DNA from: an uncultured Neomegalonema sp.
Lineage (GTDB): Bacteria; Pseudomonadota; Alphaproteobacteria; Rhodobacterales; Rhodobacteraceae
Reading direction: 5' to 3'
NCBI GenBank assembly: GCA_937958625.1
Contig: CALGNO010000076.1
Coordinates: 1 to 35,601 of the forward strand
DNA length: 35,601 bases
Within the stretch, counting starts at the first letter, position 1, and each line of letters begins with the position of its first letter. Under the pieces are notes generated by a model. It was not told the DNA's origin, did not search any database, and saw only the letters and a program-made list of their open reading frames with translations. Shown here piece by piece: positions 9,829-17,772 of this stretch. A program made the translations under genes and the position numbers.

Positions 9829-10266
9829 GTGACGACGAAATTGGTTGTCGGTCTGGATGGACATGAATCCGGAAAGCGAGCCATGGCACATGCTGTCAAG
9901 CTGGCAAAGCTAATCGGCGAGTGCGAAGTGCTCGCGGTATATGTGATCGAATGGTCACCCTATTCGTTTCAGACCGCCGAAGAGAACGCCCAGCGTCATA
10001 AGCGGCGCGAGGAAGAAACCGGTCTTGCAAAATCACGCATCATCGAACCGGCGCTCGCCGAGCTCAAGCAAGCGGGCCTGTCGGCGCGCGGTATCGTAAA
10101 GCACGGCGATGTGGCGGACACCATCAACCGCATCGCGAAGGAAGAGGGCGCCGAACAGATCGTGGTTTGCCGCTCGTCCGAGGGCGGCATCGCCTCGCGC
10201 ATCTTCGGCAGTTCCACATCGAACCTTGTCATGGGTGCCAGCGTGCCCGTCACCGTCGTATCCTGA
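9829..10266 (+). CDS. universal stress protein (UspA family)
   Basis: A 145-residue single-domain Usp protein. It starts with TKLVVGLDGHESGKRA, the conserved first strand and loop, and ends with the nucleotide-binding segment around GGIASRIFGSSTSNLV and the final strand VPVTVV, so it is likely of the ATP-binding type. The frame is open upstream, but the GTG at 9829 fits the domain edge and follows GAGGAG. An alanine/glycine:cation symporter gene begins 15 bases later, so the two probably form an operon; small Usp proteins are often encoded beside transporters they may regulate. Confidence 0.9.
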   Translation: MTTKLVVGLDGHESGKRAMAHAVKLAKLIGECEVLAVYVIEWSPYSFQTAEENAQRHKRREEETGLAKSRIIEPALAELKQAGLSARGIVKHGDVADTINRIAKEEGAEQIVVCRSSEGGIASRIFGSSTSNLVMGASVPVTVVS

Positions 10267-10281
10267 GGGGAAATCAGCACC

Positions 10282-11850
10282 ATGAGAGCATTCCACACTT
10301 TTCTGCTGGGCCTGATGGCGGTGCTTGGCACCGTCACCACGGCCATTGCGCAGGAAGCACAGACCCTTGACCAGATGGTGAACGAGAAGTTCGCCGAATT
10401 CACCGGCCCGTTCGTCAGCCTGATCTTCTCGCCCTTGCCCTATTCAAAGGCGCTTTTGGGATATGATTTCCCGTGGATCGTGCTTTGGCTGGTGGTCGCG
10501 GCGACCATCTTCACGGTCTATTTCGCGCTCGTGCAGGTGCGCTTTTTCGGTCATTCGATTGCGCTGGTCAGCGGCAAGTATTCCGACCCCAATGATGCGG
10601 GCGAGGTGAGCCACTTTCAGGCTTTGACAACGGCGCTTTCGGGCACCGTTGGCCTTGGTAATATCGCGGGCGTTGCCGTGGCGATCGGCATCGGCGGACC
10701 GGGCGCGACCTTCTGGATGATCCTCGCCGGCCTGCTCGGCATGGCCTCGAAATTCACCGAATGTACGCTCGGCGTCAAATACCGGAACGAGTACCCGGAC
10801 GGCACCGTTTCCGGCGGCCCGATGTATTACATGTCGAAGGGCTTCAAGGAAAAAGGCCTGCCCGGTGGCGGTATCCTCGCCGTGCTGTTCTCGATCTTCT
10901 GTATCCTCGGTGCCCTCGGCGGCGGGAATATGTTCCAGGCGAACCAGGCCCATGCACAGATCGCGGGCATCACCGGGGATTATCCCGGCTGGATAACCGG
11001 CATCGTCTTTGCCGCCGTCGTCTTTGCCGTGATCGTCGGCGGGATCAAGTCGATTGCCAACGTGACCGAAAAAGTCGTGCCGTTCATGGGCGTTCTTTAT
11101 GTCGGTGCGGCGGTGGTCATTCTGATCCTCAATGCGGACAAGATCGGCTGGGCCTTCGGCCAGATCTTCGAGGGCGCGTTTACCGGCCTCGGTGTTGCGG
11201 GCGGCTTTGTCGGCGCACTGATTCAGGGCTTCAAACGGGCGGCGTTCTCGAACGAGGCGGGCGTCGGTTCGGCGGCCATCGCGCACTCCGCGGTGCGGAC
11301 GAAAGAGCCGATCACCGAGGGTTTCGTTTCCTTGCTCGAGCCGCTGATCGACACCGTGATCATCTGCACGATGACGGCGCTGGTCATCATCATCACGGGA
11401 CAGCTTATCAGTGATCCGGAAACCGGCCTCTATATCGTCGGCGAGAGCGGGTCGATCAACACAGTCGGGGATGTTTCGGGTGTTGCCCTGACATCGGCGG
11501 CCTTTGGCGCGTCGATCAGCTGGTTCCCGTATGTGCTCGCGATTGCGGTGATCCTGTTCGCCTTCTCGACCATGATTTCGTGGTCCTATTACGGCCTGAA
11601 GGCGTGGACGTACCTGTTCGGCGAAGGCAAAACGAAAGAGCTGATCTTCAAGCTCATCTTCTGCGTCTTCATCGTAATCGGTGCCGCCGCCAATCTCGGC
11701 CCGGTGATCGACTTCTCCGATGCCGCGATCTTTGCCATGGCCGTGGTGAATATCTTCGCGCTCTACTTCCTGATGGGCATCGTGAAGGATGAACTTGCAT
11801 CCTACAGCGCCCGTCTGAAGTCCGGCGAGATCAAGCGATACGAACACTGA
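10282..11850 (+). CDS. alanine/glycine:cation symporter (AgcS family)
   Basis: A 522-residue inner-membrane protein of the sodium:alanine symporter family, importing alanine or glycine with Na+ or H+. After a signal-like N-terminus come about eleven membrane spans. Characteristic stretches include GTVGLGNIAGVAVAIGIGGPGA, the region GVKYRNEYPDGTVSGGPMYY, and FKRAAFSNEAGVGSAAIAHS. Length and motifs are normal for the family. It directly follows the Usp gene and is closed by two consecutive hairpins, the second a strong bidirectional terminator. This plus-strand pair sits between the zinc-ribbon gene and the SPFH gene, both minus strand. Confidence 0.94.
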   Translation: MRAFHTFLLGLMAVLGTVTTAIAQEAQTLDQMVNEKFAEFTGPFVSLIFSPLPYSKALLGYDFPWIVLWLVVAATIFTVYFALVQVRFFGHSIALVSGKYSDPNDAGEVSHFQALTTALSGTVGLGNIAGVAVAIGIGGPGATFWMILAGLLGMASKFTECTLGVKYRNEYPDGTVSGGPMYYMSKGFKEKGLPGGGILAVLFSIFCILGALGGGNMFQANQAHAQIAGITGDYPGWITGIVFAAVVFAVIVGGIKSIANVTEKVVPFMGVLYVGAAVVILILNADKIGWAFGQIFEGAFTGLGVAGGFVGALIQGFKRAAFSNEAGVGSAAIAHSAVRTKEPITEGFVSLLEPLIDTVIICTMTALVIIITGQLISDPETGLYIVGESGSINTVGDVSGVALTSAAFGASISWFPYVLAIAVILFAFSTMISWSYYGLKAWTYLFGEGKTKELIFKLIFCVFIVIGAAANLGPVIDFSDAAIFAMAVVNIFALYFLMGIVKDELASYSARLKSGEIKRYEH

Positions 11851-11857
11851 CAACGGC

Positions 11858-11883
11858 GCTGTCCGGCCCGCTCGCCGGACAGC
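11858..11883 (+). terminator. hairpin just after the symporter gene
   Basis: A 10-base-pair perfect stem (GCTGTCCGGC against GCCGGACAGC, 6-base loop) begins seven bases past the symporter stop. It lacks a T run and is followed by a stronger terminator; it may protect the mRNA end or add to termination. Confidence 0.5.
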
Positions 11884-11895
11884 GACCACCGAACA

Positions 11896-11932
11896 AAAAA
11901 GGGGAGGCAACCGCGCGTTGCCTCCCCTTTTT
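11896..11932. terminator. bidirectional intrinsic terminator
   Basis: A perfect 16-base-pair stem with a 5-base CGCGC loop. Each arm carries a run of A or T outside a GGGGAGGCAAC core, so transcripts from either side end in a stem followed by U residues. It lies between the plus-strand symporter gene and the minus-strand SPFH gene, which converge here, and serves both. Confidence 0.92.
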
Positions 11933-11951
11933 GTTTTCAGATGTGCGTTGG

Positions 11952-13064
11952 TCAGTCGGGCAGTGGCGGCGGGGCCGAGGGGAAGAGGGCGCGCAGGTCA
12001 TCGACCTCGCCCGCCTTGCTCCACCCGCTCATGCCATCGGCCCAGACGAGGGTTTCCTTTTCCAGCCGTCCGTCCTGCACCATGGCCTGCATCGTGGAAT
12101 CGTTATGCGGTCCCGTGGCCTGACCGCCGAGCGCGACGTGCCATTTGGCGGTGGGCAGCGGCGGCGGCGCGGATGCAGCGGGCGCGGCAGTCGCCTGTCC
12201 CATGCCACCCATCGCGTTGCCCATGGCATTGCCGAGGGCCATCCCGATACCGGCACCCATGCCAGCCCCCGCCATGCCGCCATCGCCGCCATTTTCAGCA
12301 GCGGCACGCATGGATTCGGCGGCCTGGAACTGGGTGTATTTGTTCAGGTCGCCCAGCACGCCCATCTGGGTGCGCTTGTCCATCGCCTTTTCCACCTCAG
12401 GGGGCAGCGAGACGTTCTCGACCAGCAGCTTGGTCAGTTGCAGACCATATTCGGCCATCTCCGGCGCGATCTTGTTCTCGACGAACTCGCCAAGCTGATC
12501 GTAATTCGCCGCCAGATCGAGCACCGGAATCCCCGAACTCGCCGCCGCCGTCGAAAAGCGCGAGACGATGATATTGCGCATCTGGCCTTCGATCTCGTCG
12601 GTATCGAACTGGCCGTCGGTGCCGACGATCTCGCGCATGAAGGTCGCGGCATCGGCGACGCGAATGCCATAGGTGCCAAAGGCGCGCAGGCGGGTCGGGC
12701 CGAACTCGGGATCACGCACCATCACCGGGTTTTTCGTGCCCCATTTCAGATCGACGAACCGCTTCGTCGACACGAAATAGACCTCAGCCTTGAACGGGCT
12801 GTTGAACCCGTGCGACCAGCTGTTCAGCGTGGTCATGATGGGCATGTTGTTCGTTTCGAGCATATACATGCCCGGCGGGAACACATCGGCCAGCTGGCCC
12901 TCGTTGATGAAGACAGCGACCTGACCCTCGCGGACGGTCAGCTTGGCCCCGTACTTGATCTCGTTGCCGTGGCGCTCGAAACGATAGACCATCGTGTCGT
13001 TATCGTCGGTCGTCCATTCGATGACGTCGATGAATTCGCCGGTTAACCGATCCCAAAGGCTCAT
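11952..13064 (-). CDS. SPFH-domain (YdjI / virion-core-like) protein with C-terminal GYF_2 domain
   Basis: The 370-residue product matches bacterial YdjI-type SPFH proteins: it opens MSLWDRLTGEFIDVIEW, then VREGQVAVFINEGQ and the FPPGMYMLETNN segment, and the SPFH body ends near residue 255. A Gly/Met/Ala-rich low-complexity stretch (about 260-300) links to a GYF_2 domain (about 305-365) containing WHVALGGQATGP and DGMSGWSKAGEV, a module usual at the end of this family. SPFH proteins form oligomers at membranes; YdjI in Bacillus works with a PspA-like system. ATG at 13064 follows AGAGGA. It is the last gene of the minus-strand TelA/XpaC cluster, 106 bases after the lipoprotein gene. Confidence 0.88.
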   Translation of the reverse strand: MSLWDRLTGEFIDVIEWTTDDNDTMVYRFERHGNEIKYGAKLTVREGQVAVFINEGQLADVFPPGMYMLETNNMPIMTTLNSWSHGFNSPFKAEVYFVSTKRFVDLKWGTKNPVMVRDPEFGPTRLRAFGTYGIRVADAATFMREIVGTDGQFDTDEIEGQMRNIIVSRFSTAAASSGIPVLDLAANYDQLGEFVENKIAPEMAEYGLQLTKLLVENVSLPPEVEKAMDKRTQMGVLGDLNKYTQFQAAESMRAAAENGGDGGMAGAGMGAGIGMALGNAMGNAMGGMGQATAAPAASAPPPLPTAKWHVALGGQATGPHNDSTMQAMVQDGRLEKETLVWADGMSGWSKAGEVDDLRALFPSAPPPLPD

Positions 13065-13170
13065 GGCCGTTTTCCTCTCTGCGTTCGTTCCGGCAAGGGC
13101 GATAGATCGCGGTGCCGTTCATCACTAAGTATTGATTGTCGCACCGCTGTTCAATGAAGGCGTGCGGAAA

Positions 13171-14115
13171 TCATGGATTTGCCCGCGCGGTGCGATACGG
13201 ATCGACGCCGGGGCGCAGCTCTCGAATAATGCCGTCAACCAGCGGATAAACCTGTCCGATGCCCATGCCGGGGCGGATGCGCGGGTCGTAGAGGATGCGC
13301 AGCAACAGCTCGTCATGGCTGGTCAGGTCCAGATATTCCTGACTGTCATTGAAGATCGAGGGGCGCGCCATGGGCGAATCGTTCATCAGGCCAAGGCTCT
13401 GCACCACTTCCTCGGTGATGCACGCATTGCGCACGCTGGGGGGCAATTCGTCCTTGATGTAGATATTGGCCTGGGTAATCGCGCCGCTGGGTGGATCGAA
13501 CGAGATAATCCCGATGCACTTGGCGCGCTCGGTATCGCGCCACATCGCCATCATACCCGCCGTAGCCCGCCCCAGATAGCCGCGCTCCATCAGGTTATAA
13601 AACGCGTTGTTGCGCAGGCGAAACGGCACGAAATGAATCCGCAGGTTGGGCGCTGTGCCCCCGGCGCGGGCCATGTCGATGCCGGTCAGGCCGCGAATCC
13701 GCCCGGTCAGGGCATTGAGCCGTCGAATATCCCGCGCCGTCCCGCCATCGACGCTATAGCGGATGGGCGCAATCCACTTTGCAATCGGAATATTGCCCGA
13801 TGGATTGTCGTAATCCGTTGCCTCGGCCTGCATGGCGATGGCGAGAAAGTTCCGCCGAAGCTGGGCGTTGGAATAGAACGGCTCGGGTTTTTTCGGAATG
13901 CCCGCAAAGGTCGTGGCCCGCGACTGCGGCTGTGTCCACGGGACGTTTGACAGTCGATTGTCCGGGGCTTGCGGCGGCGCGAGAGGCGCGGCGCGCTGGG
14001 CGTCAACCTGCGCCCGCAAGCCGTCGAGCGAGCCAGAGCGCGGCTGCACCGACGCACAGCCCGCGATCCCCGCCAGGGCGAGGGCCGCGGTCATCCATTT
14101 CAGCGCCCCGCGCAT
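13171..14115 (-). CDS. DUF2927 lipoprotein
   Basis: A 314-residue predicted lipoprotein: N-terminal MRGALKWMTAALALAGIAGC with the lipobox ending at Cys20, a Pro/Ala/Gln-rich linker, then a DUF2927 domain. The domain's C-terminal part holds CITEEVVQSLGLMND and HDELLLRILYDPRIRPGM, which recall a metalloprotease-like helix but without a full HExxH, so no enzyme activity is claimed. DUF2927 is typical of Rhodobacterales and nearby groups. The start follows GAGG and lies only eight bases after the telA stop, so it is in the same operon. Its placement between TelA and the SPFH gene suggests an outer-envelope part of the same system. Confidence 0.85.
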   Translation of the reverse strand: MRGALKWMTAALALAGIAGCASVQPRSGSLDGLRAQVDAQRAAPLAPPQAPDNRLSNVPWTQPQSRATTFAGIPKKPEPFYSNAQLRRNFLAIAMQAEATDYDNPSGNIPIAKWIAPIRYSVDGGTARDIRRLNALTGRIRGLTGIDMARAGGTAPNLRIHFVPFRLRNNAFYNLMERGYLGRATAGMMAMWRDTERAKCIGIISFDPPSGAITQANIYIKDELPPSVRNACITEEVVQSLGLMNDSPMARPSIFNDSQEYLDLTSHDELLLRILYDPRIRPGMGIGQVYPLVDGIIRELRPGVDPYRTARANP

Positions 14116-14123
14116 GGCGAGCC

Positions 14124-15335
14124 TCAGCCCGCTGCCGTTCCGACATTGTCGCCGGTGCCGTCGGCGCGGGCCTTGGCAGAGGAGAGCGTCGCCTTGAGGT
14201 CGGCCTCCATCTTGATCAGCTCTTGCTCGGCATTGGCGCGCTGTTTCTTGCCTTCGTCTGCAATCGCAAGGCTCTCCTCGATGGTCTGGATCAGGCGGGC
14301 ATTGGCGGTCTTGACGGCTTCGATGTCAAAGACGCCGCGCTCCATCTGCTCGCGGACCTCGCGGTTGGCCATTTGCAGGTTGTCGGCGTTCTTGGTCAGC
14401 AGCTCATTCGTCAGGTCAGTCGCGCCCTTGACGGCCCCAGCCGCCTCGCGCGAACGCTGGATCGTGACGGCCTGAGCCAGTTGCGTTTGCCAGAGCGGAA
14501 CGGTGTTCACGAGGGTCGAGTTGATCTTGTTGACCAGACTCTTGTCGTTCTCCTGCACCAGACGGATCGAGGGCAGGGACTGCATCGTGACCTGACGGGT
14601 TAGTTTCAGGTCGTGGACCCGGCGTTCCAGATCGTCGCGGGCGGCGCGCATGTCGCGCAATTCCTGCGCCTTCATCACGCCATCGCCTTCGGGCGCGTTC
14701 TCGACTTCGGCGACCTTGGCGGGAATGACCGTGGCGTCAAGTTCGTCCAGCTTCGCCTCACCGGCAGCAATATAGAGCGCCAGTTCGTCGTAGAAGTTGA
14801 GCGAGGATTCGTACAGTTTATCGAGGAACTTGATGTCTTTCAGCAGCTTGGTCTCGTGGCCGAGTAGCTCATCCTGCACCTTGTCGATCTGGCCGCGCAC
14901 CTGTTCGTATTCGGTGACGAAATCGGCGACTTTCGACCCTTGGCCCGTGATCCACGCCCAGATTTTCGCAAAGAAGCCCTGCGATTTGCCCGGCGCGAGT
15001 TCGTCGACATTAAAGCCGCGAATGGTGTTGACCATCTTGCGCAGGGAGTTGCCGGCGGGGCCGACATCCTTGTTGCGCACGCCGTCGAGCATCTCGTCGG
15101 AGATCGCGGTCAGGTCTTCCTGCGCCTTCGAGCCGAATTTGATGATCGACTGTGTGTTCGCAATGTCGACTTCCTGCATCCGGCGCTCAATGGCGGCGCG
15201 GGTCTGCGGGTCGGCGGTATTGACCGTGACGAGTTCCTGCTTGGGTTCTGCAAGAACGATGTTGCTCACTTCATTGGCCTCGCGCACGGCGATGGCGGTT
15301 TTTTCCTGAAGGGCGTCGAGGGTTTCGGTGCTCAT
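14124..15335 (-). CDS. telA: TelA/YaaN family protein (toxic anion resistance)
   Basis: A 403-residue mainly helical protein of the TelA family, linked in other bacteria to tellurite resistance and cell-envelope stress. Long charged helices run through the whole length; recognisable stretches include FNVDELAPGKSQGFFAKIWA, RQVTMQSLPSIRLVQENDK and VPLWQTQLAQAVTIQRSRE, which match the conserved core. No membrane span or signal peptide is seen, so it is cytoplasmic. The ATG at 15335 has AAGGGA six bases upstream. It follows xpaC by 45 bases and precedes the DUF2927 gene by eight, forming an operon. The actual anion or stress sensed here is unknown. Confidence 0.92.
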   Translation of the reverse strand: MSTETLDALQEKTAIAVREANEVSNIVLAEPKQELVTVNTADPQTRAAIERRMQEVDIANTQSIIKFGSKAQEDLTAISDEMLDGVRNKDVGPAGNSLRKMVNTIRGFNVDELAPGKSQGFFAKIWAWITGQGSKVADFVTEYEQVRGQIDKVQDELLGHETKLLKDIKFLDKLYESSLNFYDELALYIAAGEAKLDELDATVIPAKVAEVENAPEGDGVMKAQELRDMRAARDDLERRVHDLKLTRQVTMQSLPSIRLVQENDKSLVNKINSTLVNTVPLWQTQLAQAVTIQRSREAAGAVKGATDLTNELLTKNADNLQMANREVREQMERGVFDIEAVKTANARLIQTIEESLAIADEGKKQRANAEQELIKMEADLKATLSSAKARADGTGDNVGTAAG

Positions 15336-15380
15336 GATGGTCCCTTAATCACTATGGTCTATCGCGCGTGGCGCGGAGGT

Positions 15381-16328
15381 CTAGAGGCGGCTTTCAGCCT
15401 TCAATCGGTCGGCGAGAACGTCGATCTCCACATCCAGTTCAATCCGGTCATTGGTCAAAAGTTTCTCGTGCTGATGATCGAACTCACGTTCCATGTCGTC
15501 AAGCATCGAGCGAAAGCGGATATAGGTGTCTTGATCGCCGAGGTCATTCTGGGTTTTGGCATATTTGCGCGTCGCCTCAAGCGCCCCATCGAGATAGATG
15601 ACCAGGAACTTCTTCGACCGGCGCAGGTCTGAGGGGTCTTGTTCGATGCGTTTAAGAATGTCGCGGGCGCGGCTTGTCACCCGGCTGATCCGGTCGCGCA
15701 GGGGCCGGTCGCGGATGGCGGCCCCGGCGGATTCGATCCCGGCGATCTTTTCCTCGGCTTCGGTCAGGGCCTCGACCACCATCTGCGGCGTCACGCCGGT
15801 CGATGTCGTGTAGCCCTTACCCTTCATCGGATCGGTGCCGAACGCGAAGATCGACGCGGCGGCCCCCATGATCCCGACGCCAACCGATTCGAAAATGCCC
15901 AGCCCCCAGCCCGACAGGCTGACCAGCGCCAGTGCGCCGCCCAGCAGCACGGAACCGATGATCTTGCGCGGATAGCCGGGGGCAGACGCGAACTCGCGCG
16001 ATTCGTACTCGGCCTCGGCGGCCAGACCGCTGCGGATGATCGAGGCGGCGAGAGAAATCAGCGCGAAAAGGCCGACATTCGCCATCGCCGTGAACGGATT
16101 GCCGCCCACCAGCTCCAGAAATGCGGAAATCAACAGCGGCAGCGAGAGCAGGTGGATCAGCCAACTGCGCGTGCGCCCCGTGCTGGCCCGCCGCGCGGTG
16201 CCGTCGAAGACCTTGGCGGATTGCAGCCGTGCAATCGGATTGCTGCGCAGGGTCGCGTCGACCTTGCCGGGGCTGTGCGCCCCGCCGAACTTCACGCCGG
16301 ATTTAGGCTGAAAGTCGTCATTGCTCAT
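15381..16328 (-). CDS. XpaC-like membrane protein (5-bromo-4-chloroindolyl phosphate hydrolysis family)
   Basis: A 315-residue protein with a basic N-terminal region, hydrophobic segments between about residues 55 and 155, and a long helical cytoplasmic C-terminal half (about 165-315). The combination and the TelA neighbour identify the XpaC family. The family name reflects an old phenotype; hydrolase activity is not established, and a membrane-anchored helical partner of TelA is more likely. The ATG overlaps the stop of a 38-residue upstream ORF in an ATGA arrangement, so translation is probably coupled; there is no strong ribosome site of its own. The telA gene follows 45 bases downstream. 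Confidence 0.82.
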   Translation of the reverse strand: MSNDDFQPKSGVKFGGAHSPGKVDATLRSNPIARLQSAKVFDGTARRASTGRTRSWLIHLLSLPLLISAFLELVGGNPFTAMANVGLFALISLAASIIRSGLAAEAEYESREFASAPGYPRKIIGSVLLGGALALVSLSGWGLGIFESVGVGIMGAAASIFAFGTDPMKGKGYTTSTGVTPQMVVEALTEAEEKIAGIESAGAAIRDRPLRDRISRVTSRARDILKRIEQDPSDLRRSKKFLVIYLDGALEATRKYAKTQNDLGDQDTYIRFRSMLDDMEREFDHQHEKLLTNDRIELDVEIDVLADRLKAESRL

Positions 16329-16441
16329 GACGTGACGTCAATCGGGATCATCTCCATCGCGAAGACGGTCGCGCAGGACGATGTCAGTAAAAGCACGCCA
16401 AGAACTACGAAGGCCAGCGTGCGGACAGTAGGCGATCCCAT
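16325..16441 (-). CDS. 38-residue hydrophobic peptide coupled to xpaC
   Basis: A short ORF that automatic calls would miss. It starts at an ATG with a strong GGGGGAG ribosome site six bases upstream and ends at a TGA overlapping the ATG of the XpaC gene (ATGA). The product starts MGSPTVRT, has one hydrophobic span of about 20 residues (9-28) containing one Cys (residue 23), and a short acidic tail (MEMIPIDVTS). The Cys sits in LLLTSSC, an imperfect lipobox, so it could be a tiny lipoprotein or a single-pass membrane peptide. Ribosome site, overlap and hydrophobic profile support a real gene. A simple translational leader for xpaC is the alternative. Confidence 0.6.
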   Translation of the reverse strand: MGSPTVRTLAFVVLGVLLLTSSCATVFAMEMIPIDVTS

Positions 16442-16469
16442 CGGTTCTCCCCCGAAAACGCATCCATAT

Positions 16470-16494
16470 GAGCACTATATATGCGTTAATGCGT
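16470..16494 (-). promoter_or_regulatory. AT-rich stretch with ATGCGT direct repeat, possible promoter/operator
   Basis: Between the unknown gene ending at 16515 and the 38-residue ORF there is an AT-rich segment with CTATATAT and two copies of ATGCGT separated by TA (16481-16486 and 16489-16494). It could be an internal promoter or operator for the xpaC-telA genes. No clean -35/-10 pair was found, so confidence is low. Confidence 0.25.
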
Positions 16495-16514
16495 CAGTTT
16501 GAAGCGTTCGTTGG

Positions 16515-16883
16515 TCAGATCGAGCCAATCGACAGGAAAGGCGTTTGGGATTCAACGTCCAGCAGCAGGAAATAGCCGTCCGGCTCCGCCTCGATCCGTC
16601 GCGGGTCGATCGGCAGCCTGACCTGCGGTTCGCCCTCGCCCTCCAGCGTTACGACCAGCGAACTTGGTCGCCCTGCATCGTGCAGAATGATGGGTCCGCC
16701 GGTGCACACCGTGGACAGATCGAATCGGGCCAATTGTTCCGACCCATCCTCGACAATCACGATGCCGGACGAACGATCAACACAGCGAAAGGCTATCGAC
16801 AGATCAGGCGGGTCGTCGCGATTTATATAGAGAATGCCAGCGACGATCCCGACCAGCGCCAGAACGAGGGCAAGCCACTTCAT
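16515..16883 (-). CDS. small membrane-anchored protein, function unknown
   Basis: I do not recognise this 122-residue protein. It begins with a membrane helix or uncleaved signal (KWLALVLALVGIVAGILYI, residues 2-20), followed by a small, mostly beta extracytoplasmic domain with two Cys (34 and 60) that could pair. The ATG at 16883 overlaps the stop of the preceding gene (ATGA), so the two are translationally coupled and probably act together. The frame is open 25 codons upstream, but that part lies inside the previous gene and is rejected. It ends 73 bases before the 38-residue ORF. Confidence 0.7.
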   Translation of the reverse strand: MKWLALVLALVGIVAGILYINRDDPPDLSIAFRCVDRSSGIVIVEDGSEQLARFDLSTVCTGGPIILHDAGRPSSLVVTLEGEGEPQVRLPIDPRRIEAEPDGYFLLLDVESQTPFLSIGSI

Positions 16884-17704
16884 CGGACGACTTCGTTGAC
16901 ATAGGCGACCTCGTCGGTATTGCCCGCCGCCAGCAATCCGGCCTCGACCGGTGCCCAATTCACTTTGTCGGTGAGCGGGGACTGCGCCGCGATGACCATC
17001 GCGCTCATGCCATGATAGAACGCCACCGCAAATTTCGCGGTGTCGGCGTGCGACCGCCCCGGTTTTGACCGGCGCGTCATCAGAACCGCGAGATAGGCCG
17101 CAACAACAAAATCCTCGATGGCCGTGTAGGAGTACACACCCGAATAGCTGACGTCGAAATCGAGATCCGTACTCCCGTGACTCAGCAAGCGGGGCGTCCC
17201 TGCAAAATCGAATAGATAGCGCGAGGTTGCGACACGCTTGGCCACCGTTCTCCAGCCACTCGCAAACTCGGTTTTGACGTCGGTGAAGGCCGGATTGCCC
17301 AGCTGACCGCGCCCGATTGTGGAACCGTCAATGCCGATCCGCTCGGCGATGCTGAGACGGCTGTTCTCGGCGGCGTAGATGCGTTCGACCATCCCCGTAT
17401 CGAGCAGCGCCGTTACGGTCGGGTTTGTCGTTGCGCCTTTGACGAGGGTCACCGCGAATTTCAGAGATTCGGTAATCTCCTTGTACTGCGTTCCGGACTT
17501 GAGCCGAACGAGCGCGGATTCGTCCCGGGCAGATAATATCCGCGGCCCTTGTTGCAGGGCGACCGCAAGCAGCAGAACGCCCTCGGCGTCGAGGTCATGC
17601 AGATCGTCGATTGATGCGTCGCTGATCAGGGATTGGGCGACGTTGTCGCGCGTTGACCACGATGCCGCGTCCAGACGTGATCTGACCATTCCGACAGACA
17701 GCAT
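16880..17704 (-). CDS. unknown protein at the head of the TelA/XpaC cluster
   Basis: A 274-residue protein I cannot assign to a family. It has no signal peptide or obvious membrane anchor; a hydrophobic patch near residues 200-212 (DFVVAAYLAVLM) is too short to be sure. A segment around residues 122-140 (ERIGIDGSTIGRGQLGNPAF) faintly recalls the Gly-rich core of lysozyme-like or transglycosylase folds, but this is weak and no catalytic claim is made. ATG at 17704 has AGAGGG at good spacing. Its stop overlaps the start of the next small membrane-protein gene, and both point toward xpaC and telA, so a shared operon is likely. Confidence 0.65.
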   Translation of the reverse strand: MLSVGMVRSRLDAASWSTRDNVAQSLISDASIDDLHDLDAEGVLLLAVALQQGPRILSARDESALVRLKSGTQYKEITESLKFAVTLVKGATTNPTVTALLDTGMVERIYAAENSRLSIAERIGIDGSTIGRGQLGNPAFTDVKTEFASGWRTVAKRVATSRYLFDFAGTPRLLSHGSTDLDFDVSYSGVYSYTAIEDFVVAAYLAVLMTRRSKPGRSHADTAKFAVAFYHGMSAMVIAAQSPLTDKVNWAPVEAGLLAAGNTDEVAYVNEVVR

Positions 17705-17772
17705 CGCTTACCCTCTCGTGCATCATCCCCGCTGTACAGCCTATCAGCGAGGCAGCGGGTACGAAAGGACGA

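Noticed and set aside
10444-11910. 488-codon open frame on the minus strand
   Set aside because: It is antisense to the alanine/glycine symporter, has a very charged shadow composition, and would run through the bidirectional terminator.
16880-17704. Calling this gene a lytic transglycosylase
   Set aside because: Only a short Gly-Gln-Leu-Gly patch is suggestive; no catalytic Glu context, signal peptide or full motif set could be shown.
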